A DNA stretch of 64,000 nt from an uncultured Muribaculaceae bacterium. Lineage in GTDB: Bacteria > Bacteroidota > Bacteroidia > Bacteroidales > Muribaculaceae. The notes beneath the pieces were generated by a model. The model was given only the letters and a program-made list of their open reading frames with translations. It did no database searches and was not told where the DNA came from. Shown here piece by piece: positions 20,682 to 28,403 of the stretch; position 1 is the first letter of the stretch, and the number at the start of each line of letters is the position of its first letter. The stretch spans positions 1 through 64,000 of the forward strand of contig CAQFOZ010000001.1 of NCBI GenBank assembly GCA_948788915.1. The letters are read 5' to 3'. A program made the position numbers and the translations under genes.

Positions 20682-20774
20682 GCTATAAATCTAATCGGTT
20701 TATCGGTTTTTGTAGCTTGTTGATTTGCATGTTTAAAAAAATATAATTAGCTTTGTATTGTAAAAGTCGAATAA

Positions 20775-20848
20775 GGGGCATTAGCTCATCTGGCTAGAGC
20801 GTTTGACTGGCAGTCAAGAGGTGACGAGTTCGAGTCTCGTATGCTCCA
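20775..20848 (+). tRNA. tRNA-Ala (anticodon GGC)
   Basis: A complete cloverleaf can be drawn. The 7-bp acceptor pairs GGGGCAT with ATGCTCC, the D arm is GCTC/GAGC, the anticodon stem is TTTGA/TCAAG with loop CTGGCAG (anticodon GGC at 20809-20811), and the T arm is ACGAG-TTCGAGT-CTCGT. The discriminator is A. CCA is not encoded, since ACA follows the acceptor stem. It would read alanine GCC/GCU codons. Confidence 0.95.
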
Positions 20849-20860
20849 CAAATAAATTTA

Positions 20861-20899
20861 GTCTTGAAAAGGAGCAAGTTAAATGCTCCTTTTCAAGAC
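20861..20899 (+). terminator. Terminator after tRNA-Ala
   Basis: A perfect 16-bp stem (20861-20876 with 20884-20899, 7-nt loop) is followed by TTGTTTTGTTT, 12 bp past the tRNA end. Confidence 0.85.
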
Positions 20900-21004
20900 T
20901 TGTTTTGTTTATATTAGTATGGTATAGTATGGAAGCACAGATTGCAGATATTTCGTGTATTTCCATCTTCCTATTGAATGACCTATGAACGACAGACATA
21001 AAAA

Positions 21005-21034
21005 TGATGGTGCATCAGAATTGATACACCATCA
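21005..21034 (-). terminator. Terminator after the MurF-like gene
   Basis: A 13-bp stem with one mismatch (21005-21017 with 21022-21034) is followed on the minus strand by TTTTT. It lies about 30 bp past the stop of the MurF-like gene. Confidence 0.75.
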
Positions 21035-21066
21035 CAACTGTGTAACAGATTGTATTCTTTTGCGGA

Positions 21067-22668
21067 TTACTTAAAAGTGTCTGGCAGGTCGTTCTCATAC
21101 AGGACGGTGTCTCCCGATTGAAGTATTTTTGATAATACCTCCTGTGCTTTTGCAAAAGAGTCTACGATGTAGAGATTCTCTTCTTTGAAACCTGTATTTA
21201 AAATCCCTTCTGATATTGCTTTGCGGTTATACTCCCCGACAACGATGGCAACATCAACATTCTTTCCGATATTTTCACCCAATGTTCTGTTCAGATCATA
21301 TTGTTGATTGCCTAATTCAATCATACCCGGAGTTACTATTATACGTTTACCTCCTGTAAACTGGCTGAGAACGTCAACTGCCATTTTGGATCCGGCAGGG
21401 TTGGAATTGAATGCATCGTCGATAATTGTGACACCTCCCGGCGTTTTCTTCATTGACAGCCGGTGTTCAACCTGGCTGATGGATTCAATGGCATATTGAA
21501 TGTCTTTTTCATTCATATTCAGAGACAGTGCCACGCATATTGCGGCAAGTAAGTCGGAGACATTGCACTCTCCGAGTAACTTTGTATGCACGTCCATAGA
21601 GAATCCGTCCGGTCCCGCAACTGTGAATGAAGTCCCGTCAGGAGTGTATTTTACATTTATAGCCCGGTATTGTGCCCCTTCTTGATTTGTTACCGCATAT
21701 CTTTCTGTCTTGCAGTTGTTGATTATACGGTTGGCGCAGTATTCAAAATCGTTGTTCACTACTGCCAGACCATCAGAGGGCAGTGCGTCGGCGAGTTCAA
21801 ATTTTGTAGCCTGCACATTCTCTATAGTCTTGAAAGATTCAAGATGCATTGGCCCCACCGCGGTGATGATCCCTATTGTCGGGTTGACAATGTCGCATAT
21901 CTCCTTGATGTCTCCGGACTGTTTGGCACCCATCTCGCAAATGAAAATTTCATTATAAGGCTTCATGTATTCTCTGACAGTCCTTACAACTCCCATTGGT
22001 GTATTGAACGATCCGGGTGTCATCAGCACGTCATATTTTTCCGACAGTATGCGGTGAAGATAATGCTTGGTGCTTGTTTTGCCATATGAACCGGTTATGC
22101 CTATTACTTTGAGATCCGGCATGGAGCGTAAAATACGCTTTGCATCGTTGATGTAATGTTTACATATCGCTTTTTCAACAGGCATCAGGATGATGTCTGC
22201 AATTATCATGAAAACCCATGAGAATAAGGTAATAAGCATTGCTGTGCCGAGAACAATAGAGATTCCGTGATATGATCCCCAGTATACCTCCATCGGGGAC
22301 AGACAAATTGCAACCGGAATGTAGCAGGCAAGCGCAAGAAAGGCAGTGACACCATATAACCGTTTTACCCGGGCTGTAAATACCAATGGCTTTTTATATT
22401 TTTTACGCAGGATAAACCATGTGTTGCAAATACACAGCAATGTGACTAAAAATGCAGAACTGAACGGAGGAAGAAGAGTTGAGAAAAGAATAAATATGTA
22501 TGCGATCTCAATAATTCTTAGTGTAGAGGAAATATCATTTTTATGAAACCATTTCCAGTATCGGTTTATTCTATATGAATTTTGCTGGAACATCTGAATG
22601 TCGAATTTGAAATTCAGAATCATGTAGAATCCGATTATTATATAAATCGCTATTATTACTGCATTCAT
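21067..22668 (-). CDS. Membrane-anchored Mur ligase family protein (MurF-like)
   Basis: Roughly the first 190 of 533 residues hold four or five hydrophobic helices. A Mur ligase core follows with ATP loop GITGSYGKTSTK (about 193-204), the Mur-type ICEMGAKQSGDI segment, the central EHRLS motif and the C-terminal Rossmann-like domain. Mur ligases join amino acids or dipeptides to UDP-MurNAc precursors using ATP; MurF adds D-Ala-D-Ala. Cytosolic MurF has no membrane domain, so this is a paralog whose substrate may be a lipid-linked or non-peptidoglycan acceptor (inference). An alpha/beta hydrolase gene lies 42 bp upstream on the same strand and is probably co-transcribed. Confidence 0.85.
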   Translation of the reverse strand: MNAVIIAIYIIIGFYMILNFKFDIQMFQQNSYRINRYWKWFHKNDISSTLRIIEIAYIFILFSTLLPPFSSAFLVTLLCICNTWFILRKKYKKPLVFTARVKRLYGVTAFLALACYIPVAICLSPMEVYWGSYHGISIVLGTAMLITLFSWVFMIIADIILMPVEKAICKHYINDAKRILRSMPDLKVIGITGSYGKTSTKHYLHRILSEKYDVLMTPGSFNTPMGVVRTVREYMKPYNEIFICEMGAKQSGDIKEICDIVNPTIGIITAVGPMHLESFKTIENVQATKFELADALPSDGLAVVNNDFEYCANRIINNCKTERYAVTNQEGAQYRAINVKYTPDGTSFTVAGPDGFSMDVHTKLLGECNVSDLLAAICVALSLNMNEKDIQYAIESISQVEHRLSMKKTPGGVTIIDDAFNSNPAGSKMAVDVLSQFTGGKRIIVTPGMIELGNQQYDLNRTLGENIGKNVDVAIVVGEYNRKAISEGILNTGFKEENLYIVDSFAKAQEVLSKILQSGDTVLYENDLPDTFK

Positions 22669-22710
22669 AATATGAATTGTTTTTATTGAGCTGTGTCTTG
22701 GATTGATTGT

Positions 22711-23496
22711 TTATTCGGTTATAAGAAAACTTCTGATTACGGCTCGGAATCCACCGGGATTGTCAAGGAAGGAGTAATGTCCGCAACCCGGCCAGCTTAC
22801 CAGACCTGCATCGGGAATAAGTTTCTCCATGGTTTGGGCATCTGAAAGGGGTGTGGCTGTGTCGTTTTCTCCCCATATAAGAAGAGTGGAGGCTTTTATG
22901 GAAGGCATGACGTTTTTAAGATCCTCGTTCACACAGCGGCTCATCACAGCACGCATTACAGGACTTGAGTTCCTGTAATCAGAAGATCCTGCTTTTCCCC
23001 GCCATGCCTGAATTGCTTTTTCCCCGTTTTCTTTGCCGAGCAGAATGGGAAGAATCTTTTTTGCAGTCTTGAAACTGTATACTTTTATGTAATACTTGAG
23101 ACTTCGTTTGGGTTTTATCCCTGCGGCATCCACAAGCACCATTTTTTTTATGGGGTTTCTGGAAGCCATAAGTATGGATATTCTTCCGCCAAAGGAGTGC
23201 CCGACTGGGATGGGGTCTGTTATGTTGAGTTGGTTTACAAACTTTTCAATAAGGGAAGTAAAGTCATCGACTCCCCACGGTGCCGGCGGCTCTGAAGACT
23301 TTCCGTGTCCCGGCAAATCTACATTGTAGACACGTAATTTATGGTTCAGGGCATTAGCTATGCTTCTCACAGTGGTGTGGTCACATCCCCAACCGTGCAT
23401 CAATAGAATATTTGGTGCATCAGGATTTTCCGGTCCACTAACTTCATAGTGGATGGTAAGTCCGTCAATAATTATATTTCTCTCTTCCGATTGCAT
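22711..23496 (-). CDS. Alpha/beta-fold hydrolase
   Basis: The 261-residue protein shows the oxyanion region LLMHGWGCDHTT, nucleophile elbow GHSFGG (Ser about 101), acid loop IWGENDTATP (Asp about 212) and catalytic His in GCGHYSFLDNP. There is no signal peptide, so it is cytosolic. It may be an esterase, lipase or thioesterase. It is the first gene of a two-gene unit with the MurF-like ligase, so it may act on that enzyme's substrate or product (inference). Confidence 0.88.
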   Translation of the reverse strand: MQSEERNIIIDGLTIHYEVSGPENPDAPNILLMHGWGCDHTTVRSIANALNHKLRVYNVDLPGHGKSSEPPAPWGVDDFTSLIEKFVNQLNITDPIPVGHSFGGRISILMASRNPIKKMVLVDAAGIKPKRSLKYYIKVYSFKTAKKILPILLGKENGEKAIQAWRGKAGSSDYRNSSPVMRAVMSRCVNEDLKNVMPSIKASTLLIWGENDTATPLSDAQTMEKLIPDAGLVSWPGCGHYSFLDNPGGFRAVIRSFLITE

Positions 23497-23693
23497 ATGT
23501 GCAAAATTAAATAATTCTCTTCACATTCGGGCAATCTCGGATTAGATAATTACAGACAGTTTCTTAAACAATTTCTTTTTGGGGAGGTTTTCTCTTTATA
23601 AGAATATTGTTGCAATAGCCATGGTGTTTTGGATGGAATATGAGGTTTGTAATAACAGGTACATTAAAATGGTGGTAGGATATGAATAGTTTA

Positions 23694-23875
23694 GAAACTG
23701 TTTAAATTTATTTTCGAGGAATTTTGAGAGTTATTTTGAGGTGGTTCTGCGAGTTGAGAAGGGAGAAACCTATCGGTTTTGACCGCCGAGACTTGGCGGA
23801 AACAGCCAAAAAGAACCTCAAAATTACCGAAAGAACTATTATATATAAATTTTCGTAATAAATTTAAACAGTTTC
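23694..23875. mobile_element. MITE copy 1 (about 182 bp)
   Basis: The element has perfect 19-bp terminal inverted repeats GAAACTGTTTAAATTTATT (23694-23712 and, inverted, 23857-23875), flanked on both sides by TTA (23691-23693 and 23876-23878), a possible 3-bp target duplication. It encodes no transposase. A second copy, nearly identical, lies at 49678-49860. Short TTA-type duplications occur in some IS5-related groups, but the parent family is not identified here. Confidence 0.85.
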
Positions 23876-24144
23876 TTAGACGCTCTGGTAAGATAAAAAC
23901 GATTAATAACCCGTCAGTTAAGGATTTGTCAATAGCTTTGGCTCCATTTTTTGTAATGTTTGTGGTTGCAATGATTAAGGGTAAGATGCCAACATGGGCA
24001 TTGGTTGTATCCGTTGTGTCGCTGGTAAGCTATGCAGGATTGATTGCATACTTTTGTATTAAACAAAAGTGCTATAAGCAAATGGCATATAATTTATTGT
24101 TTCTAATCCTGTTTGGATTAGGATTTATATTGATAAATTTATAA
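23876..24144 (+). pseudogene. Small membrane protein remnant abutting the MITE
   Basis: The open frame leaving the right end of the MITE encodes about 88 residues with three hydrophobic segments (starting IALAPFFVMFVV, WALVVSVVSLVSYAGLIAYF and LLFLILFGLGFIL). The frame stays open back into the MITE, where a TTG at 23779 could in principle start a 121-residue fusion. In the reconstructed uninserted sequence this frame has a TAG just upstream, and no good ATG precedes the first hydrophobic segment. It therefore looks like a 5'-truncated gene, or a small membrane protein with an unusual start. No family is recognised. Confidence 0.45.
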
Positions 24145-24155
24145 GTTATTATCCG

Positions 24156-24222
24156 CGACTTGGGACAAGTCGTATTCCCCAAACAGGGTAAGATCCAGGA
24201 CGGATTATAGAGAATATACCGG
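24156..24222. repeat. REP-like intergenic hairpin element, copy A
   Basis: A 7-bp stem CGACTTG-GGA-CAAGTCG (24156-24172) is followed by a tail that ends in TAGAGAATAT. The same hairpin and a similar tail recur at 26444-26509, so this is a dispersed, decaying intergenic repeat. Confidence 0.6.
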
Positions 24223-24262
24223 AAATGAAATGTGAGTTAAGACAGCGGGGACGCGAGGTAGG

Positions 24263-24293
24263 GGGTGCCCAAAATCTTAATTTTGAGGCACCC
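24263..24293 (-). terminator. Hairpin downstream of the BspA-like gene
   Basis: A stem GGGTGCC-CAAAAT (24263-24275) pairs with 24280-24293 with a single bulge, about 45 bp past the stop codon. There is no long T tract after it on the minus strand, so termination is likely but not certain. Confidence 0.5.
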
Positions 24294-24336
24294 TCTTGAT
24301 CTATTAATCCTGTATGGAGCAGGGAGTTCAAGTCGT

Positions 24337-25893
24337 TTACCAGACAGAGATTTTCTTCACAATGTTGCCTTGACGGATAATGTAGATGCCGCGTGCGAGA
24401 CCTTTGATATTGTCTGAAACCAACAGACCGTGGAGGTTGTAGACTTCAACCGGTGCGCTGAAGTCAATACCGTTGTTGTCAGTGTCGGTAGAGATGTCAT
24501 TTATACCTGAATAATTCTTCTCTGTGATTTTTTCAAAAAGGTTCCAGGGCTTGATACTTTTTGCCTTGTCAAGACCACCGTTGGCTATGTATAATGTGGC
24601 ATTTTTGTATACCTCTGAATCGAAAAGGTTGTCTTCTGCTTCAATAGGCTCTTTAGTATTGTAGTTTATCTCAGTCAGGTTTTGGCAGTTGGAGAAAGCT
24701 TTTGAGCCAATAGAAGCCACTGAATTTGGTATTGTTATTGAAGAGAGTTCAGAACAACCTCTAAAAGAGTTGTTTCCGATAGAAGTGACGGAATCGGGTA
24801 TTGTTATCGAAGTTAATCCTGTACAACCGTTGAAAGTGTAGTCTCCGATAGAAGTCACAGAAACAGGTATCTTTATCGAAGTGAGTCCGGAGCACCCGGA
24901 GAAAGCTCTTCTGCCGATAGACACAACGGAATTAGGTATTGTTATCGAAGTTAATCCGGTACAATTGTCGAAAGTATAGTCTCCTATAGATGTCACGGAA
25001 ACAGGTATTGTTATCGAAGTGAGTCTGGAGCATCCGGAGAAAGCACTTCCTCCGATAGACGCAACGGAATTTGGTATTGTTATGGAAGTTAATCCGGTAC
25101 AGTCACTGAAAGCAGAGCTCCCAATAGAAGCCACGGAATTTGGTATAGCTATCGAAGAGAGTTTCTCACATTCTTCGAAGGCATTACTTCCGATAGAAGT
25201 AACTGCATTAGGTATTGTTATCGAAGCAAGTTCGGAACACCCGGAGAAAGTCCTCTCTTCAATAGAAGTAACGGAATCTGGTATTGCTATTGAAGCCAGT
25301 TTGGAGCATCCGGAGAAAGCACTTGCTTCTATAGAAGTGATGGAATTAGGTATTGTTATCGAAGTTAGCCCGATACAGCGTCTGAAAGTGCCTTTTTTTA
25401 TAGCAGTAACGGACTTGGGTATTGTTATCGAAGTGAGTCCGTAGCATAAAGAGAAAGCGTAGTCTTGAATATTGGTAACGGAATTGGGTATCGTTATTGA
25501 GGTGAGTCCAGCACAACTCATGAAAGCGTGACCACTAATATAATTAACGGAATTGGGTATTGTTATTGAAGTGAGTCCAGAGCAGTTGGCGAAAGCATAG
25601 CTCCCGATATAAGTTACAGAATTTGAGATAACTATTGATGTTAACATAGAACAATCTTTGAAAGCATTTGGGGCAATATCGGTGACGGGATAGGTCACTC
25701 CGTCTTTTGTTACAGACTCAACCATGATAACATCGGTTTTTTCGGACAGGTACTGACCTGTTACTGCCGCATACGGATTCGCCCCATCGGGAGTGTAAAG
25801 TGTGTAGATCAAGCCGTCCTGCCGGATTTCGGACTGGGCCACTGCCGGAAGCGTGAGAAGGATTCCGACCAGAAGAAGTAGAAATTTTTTCAT
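24337..25893 (-). CDS. BspA-like leucine-rich-repeat secreted protein
   Basis: The 518-residue protein starts with a signal peptide (cleavage after VAQ, about residue 19), then a short domain. About 14 tandem 23-residue LRR_5/BspA repeats of the form GLTSITIPNSVTSIG..AFSGC follow (about residues 85-405). It ends with a roughly 50-residue type IX-like sorting domain (APVEVYNLHGLLV...GIYIIRQG...KKISVW). Such proteins are surface-exposed or secreted and often bind host or bacterial ligands. The repeats make a 69-bp DNA periodicity that could vary in copy number by slippage. Upstream lies a long structured non-coding leader. Confidence 0.92.
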   Translation of the reverse strand: MKKFLLLLVGILLTLPAVAQSEIRQDGLIYTLYTPDGANPYAAVTGQYLSEKTDVIMVESVTKDGVTYPVTDIAPNAFKDCSMLTSIVISNSVTYIGSYAFANCSGLTSITIPNSVNYISGHAFMSCAGLTSITIPNSVTNIQDYAFSLCYGLTSITIPKSVTAIKKGTFRRCIGLTSITIPNSITSIEASAFSGCSKLASIAIPDSVTSIEERTFSGCSELASITIPNAVTSIGSNAFEECEKLSSIAIPNSVASIGSSAFSDCTGLTSITIPNSVASIGGSAFSGCSRLTSITIPVSVTSIGDYTFDNCTGLTSITIPNSVVSIGRRAFSGCSGLTSIKIPVSVTSIGDYTFNGCTGLTSITIPDSVTSIGNNSFRGCSELSSITIPNSVASIGSKAFSNCQNLTEINYNTKEPIEAEDNLFDSEVYKNATLYIANGGLDKAKSIKPWNLFEKITEKNYSGINDISTDTDNNGIDFSAPVEVYNLHGLLVSDNIKGLARGIYIIRQGNIVKKISVW

Positions 25894-25907
25894 TTAAGTG
25901 ATCGTAA

Positions 25908-25932
25908 AGCCTCCTTGCTCCCGATGGAGGCT
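25908..25932 (-). promoter_or_regulatory. Hairpin just upstream of the BspA-like start codon
   Basis: A perfect 7-bp stem AGCCTCC/GGAGGCT with an 11-nt loop ends 15 bp before the start codon. It could affect translation initiation or act as part of an attenuator with the RNA structure upstream. Confidence 0.4.
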
Positions 25933-25945
25933 GTTTGTTATATAC

Positions 25946-26284
25946 AAAAAAAGCGTGAGAGCCATACTGTTGCCTGTTCCGCTTGTAGAGGCTCTGGTAA
26001 TGCCCATTGCAGTAGAACAGACAACGCAGAAGCCTCACGCAGAATATGTGCATATACACCGCTGACCGACGCTCGCGCGCATGCCATAAGCTGAATATAC
26101 ATATCCGCATAAGCTATCTACCGCTGTCTCATTCCTGACTGCAATTGAAATTTACCAGATTTCTACAAGCCAAAAATGAACGTTGAGTAAACGCCTTTTC
26201 TTAATGTCTGTCCGGTCGAAATGACCGGAAATCGCTTCCCTTCCCGCTTGTACCCACAGCCGGGGCTTCTGCAAGACGGTCTGC
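25946..26284 (-). ncRNA. Candidate structured RNA (or long leader) upstream of the BspA-like gene
   Basis: This 339-nt stretch is unusually GC-rich for an intergenic region here and has no plausible gene. Read on the minus strand it has a TACTTTTG -7 box just upstream (26290-26297). It contains a hairpin CCGGTC...GACCGG (26212-26228), two short stems capped by GCGA (GNRA-type) tetraloops, and a perfect 9-bp long-range pairing of 26264-26272 with 26026-26034. A terminator-like end pairs GCGTGAG with CTCACGC, enclosing an 11-bp inner stem with one mismatch, followed by seven T. The long-range helix and the terminator stem cross, so they form a pseudoknot or are alternative folds. It resembles none of tmRNA, RNase P RNA or SRP RNA as I know their signatures. 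It may be an independent small RNA or a regulatory leader. Confidence 0.5.
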
Positions 26285-26289
26285 TGCCA

Positions 26290-26297
26290 CAAAAGTA
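26290..26297 (-). promoter_or_regulatory. -7 box for the candidate RNA upstream of the BspA-like gene
   Basis: The minus strand reads TACTTTTG, an exact TAnnTTTG match. It is placed so that transcription would begin near 26284. No clear -33 TTTG is seen. Confidence 0.45.
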
Positions 26298-26300
26298 CAA

Positions 26301-26540
26301 ATTATATTTTAGATACGAGCTAATAATTTAATAAAAAGATTAAGAGAGTGTTTGAATTTAACGAAATGAAAATGAGAGGACACGACTTGGATTTACCCGG
26401 CGGTTGGGAGGGGAGGTTGTCCCCAACCTCCCGGAGGTGAAGAGCGACTTGGGACAAGTCGCATTCCTAAAACGGGGTATTCCAAAGCCCGATAGAGAAT
26501 ATGTGCGGCGTATTTCTGATTTTAATATCTTGAAATTTAA
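26301..26540. other. Remainder of the intergenic region before recJ
   Basis: An AT-rich part (26301-26390) is followed by two tandem hairpins at 26411-26462 and a conserved repeat tail. No reading frame with coding character is seen. Confidence 0.5.
26411..26509. repeat. REP-like intergenic hairpin element, copy B
   Basis: There are two consecutive perfect hairpins: GGGAGGTTG/CAACCTCCC (26411-26432) and GCGACTTG-GGA-CAAGTCGC (26444-26462). The tail to about 26509 matches copy A at 24156-24222, including GACTTGGGACAAGTCG and TAGAGAATAT. Confidence 0.6.
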
Positions 26541-26572
26541 TTTGCATCAGTCAAAAGATATCGTTAAATTTG
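26541..26572 (+). promoter_or_regulatory. Promoter of recJ-recQ
   Basis: TTTG (26541-26544), a 20-nt spacer and TAAATTTG (26565-26572) form a full match to the Bacteroidetes sigma-ABfr consensus, about 65 bp upstream of the recJ start. Confidence 0.7.
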
Positions 26573-26636
26573 TATAGTGAATAGAAGTGGGGAACAGAAA
26601 ATTGTTCTTCGATGAACAGAAAGGAGACTATAGAAA

Positions 26637-28370
26637 ATGACCGTTGAATGGAATTATCAACCTCTTACGCATCAACAACAGCTTGAGGCTGAATCTCTTC
26701 TGCCGAAGGTGGAAGAAACGCCCGTGCTTGCTGAATTGCTTGTGCGCCGGGGTGTGACTACTCCAGAGGCTGTGGATAATTTCTTTTCTCCGAGTCTGTC
26801 ACAGCTTCATGACCCATTCCTGCTTCAGGATATGGACAAGGCAGTAAATCGCCTTAACAAGGCGATGGGTGCCAAGGAGCGGATTATGGTCTACGGTGAT
26901 TATGATGTGGACGGTGTAACAGCTGTAGCTCTTGTCTACAAATATCTTCAGAATTATTATTCTAATATAGAGTACTATATCCCTACGCGTTACGAGGACG
27001 GATACGGCATCTCTGTAAAGGGGATAGATTATGCGGCCGACAATGGTGTCAAGCTAATAATTGTACTTGATTGCGGAATAAAGGCTATTGAGGAGATTGA
27101 GTATGCCAAGAAGCGCGGAGTGGATTTCATCATATGCGACCATCATGTGCCGGATGAAGTGCTTCCTCCCGCCGCCGCGATTCTTAATCCCAAACTTTCA
27201 GGGTCAACATATCCGTGTCCTTACCTTAGCGGGTGTGGAGTCGGTTTTAAGTTCATGCAGGCCTTTGCAATGAGTAACGGCTTGTCCAATCATAACGAGC
27301 TTGAATCTCTGTTGGATCTTGTGGCTGTAAGTATAGCCGCAGACATAGTTCCTATAGTCGGGGAGAACCGCGTGATGGCCTATCAGGGTTTGCGCAGGTT
27401 GAATTCTAATCCTAATCTTGGTTTGCGCAGTATCATCCGTCTATGCAAACTGACCAACAAGGATATTACAATAAGTGATGTCATATTCAAGATTGGTCCC
27501 CGCATCAACGCGTCAGGGCGTATGCAGAGCGGAATGGAAGCTGTGGAGCTTCTTGTAAGCAGGGATCTCCATGAGGCTTATGAAAAGGGGAAAGACATAG
27601 ACCAGTACAACAAGGATCGCAAGGAGCTTGACAAGCAGATAACAGATGAGGCTAATTGCTTGATTGAGAATAATGTCAATATAGTTCAGGGTAAACGTTC
27701 AATTGTCATATACAATAAGAACTGGCATAAGGGTATAATAGGTATTGTTGCCTCACGTCTTACGGAACTGTATTATAAACCCGCAGTTGTCCTTACTTAT
27801 TCCAATGGCATTGCAACCGGTTCGTCGCGATCTGTTCAGGGATTCGATATATATTCCGCAGTTAACAGTACTCGCGATCTGTTGGAGAATTTCGGCGGAC
27901 ATACTTATGCGGTTGGCCTTTCTCTGAAAGAAGAGAACATACCGGAATTCCGTCGCAGATTCGAGGAGTATGTAGCAGAGAATATTCAGGTCAACCAGTT
28001 GCATCCGCATATCGATATTGACGCGGTTATTGAATTTGCCGATATTACCCCTGAGCTTTTAAGTGCGTTGAAGAAATTCAATCCGTTCGGTCCGGGAAAC
28101 CAGAAACCGTTGTTCTGTACCCGACATGTGTTTGATTTTGGAACGAGCCGTCTTGTCGGTAAAAATTTTGAGCATATCAAACTGGAACTGGAGGACAACA
28201 GCACAAGTCATGTGATAAATGCCATTGCATTCAACATGTCAAAGTATTTTGAACACATACACTCCCATAAGCCGATTGATATCTGCTACACCATAGAGCA
28301 GGGCAAGCGTTCGGGTAATTCCGAAACCATACAGTTGATGATACGTGACATTCGTCCGTCCGCCGAGTAA
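26637..28370 (+). CDS. recJ: Single-stranded-DNA-specific exonuclease RecJ
   Basis: The 577-residue DHH-superfamily nuclease has the metal-binding motifs YGDYDVDGVTA (about 82-92) and ICDHHVPDE (about 165), a DHHA1 domain (about 360-470, with GHTYAVGLS) and a C-terminal OB domain. RecJ degrades 5' single-stranded ends in recombination and repair. It lies 33 bp upstream of a RecQ-type helicase gene, its usual functional partner in the RecFOR pathway. Confidence 0.96.
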   Translation: MTVEWNYQPLTHQQQLEAESLLPKVEETPVLAELLVRRGVTTPEAVDNFFSPSLSQLHDPFLLQDMDKAVNRLNKAMGAKERIMVYGDYDVDGVTAVALVYKYLQNYYSNIEYYIPTRYEDGYGISVKGIDYAADNGVKLIIVLDCGIKAIEEIEYAKKRGVDFIICDHHVPDEVLPPAAAILNPKLSGSTYPCPYLSGCGVGFKFMQAFAMSNGLSNHNELESLLDLVAVSIAADIVPIVGENRVMAYQGLRRLNSNPNLGLRSIIRLCKLTNKDITISDVIFKIGPRINASGRMQSGMEAVELLVSRDLHEAYEKGKDIDQYNKDRKELDKQITDEANCLIENNVNIVQGKRSIVIYNKNWHKGIIGIVASRLTELYYKPAVVLTYSNGIATGSSRSVQGFDIYSAVNSTRDLLENFGGHTYAVGLSLKEENIPEFRRRFEEYVAENIQVNQLHPHIDIDAVIEFADITPELLSALKKFNPFGPGNQKPLFCTRHVFDFGTSRLVGKNFEHIKLELEDNSTSHVINAIAFNMSKYFEHIHSHKPIDICYTIEQGKRSGNSETIQLMIRDIRPSAE

Positions 28371-28403
28371 GTAATACCCGGTTTATTCTCAATTTATTGG
28401 ATT

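Noticed and set aside
20775..20899. Integration attachment site at tRNA-Ala
   Set aside because: The TGCTCC similarity between the tRNA end and the following hairpin is only six bases, and no integrase or direct repeat of the tRNA 3' end is seen. The hairpin is an ordinary terminator.
24149..24331. 60-codon minus-strand frame downstream of the BspA-like gene
   Set aside because: It covers the REP-like hairpin and the terminator hairpin and has no protein-like features.
25019..25444. 141-codon repetitive frame opposite the BspA-like repeats
   Set aside because: Its repeats are the reverse reading of the LRR units, so it is a shadow and not a repeat protein or CRISPR-like array.
25969..26025. 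Integron attC-like site
   Set aside because: The GTTG...CAAC arms have the wrong polarity for attC core sites, and no integrase or cassette array is present.
25718..26110. 130-codon frame on the minus strand over the BspA start and its leader
   Set aside because: It overlaps the BspA signal-peptide region in another frame, has no domain character and crosses the terminator-like hairpin. The sequence is better explained as RNA structure plus the BspA gene.
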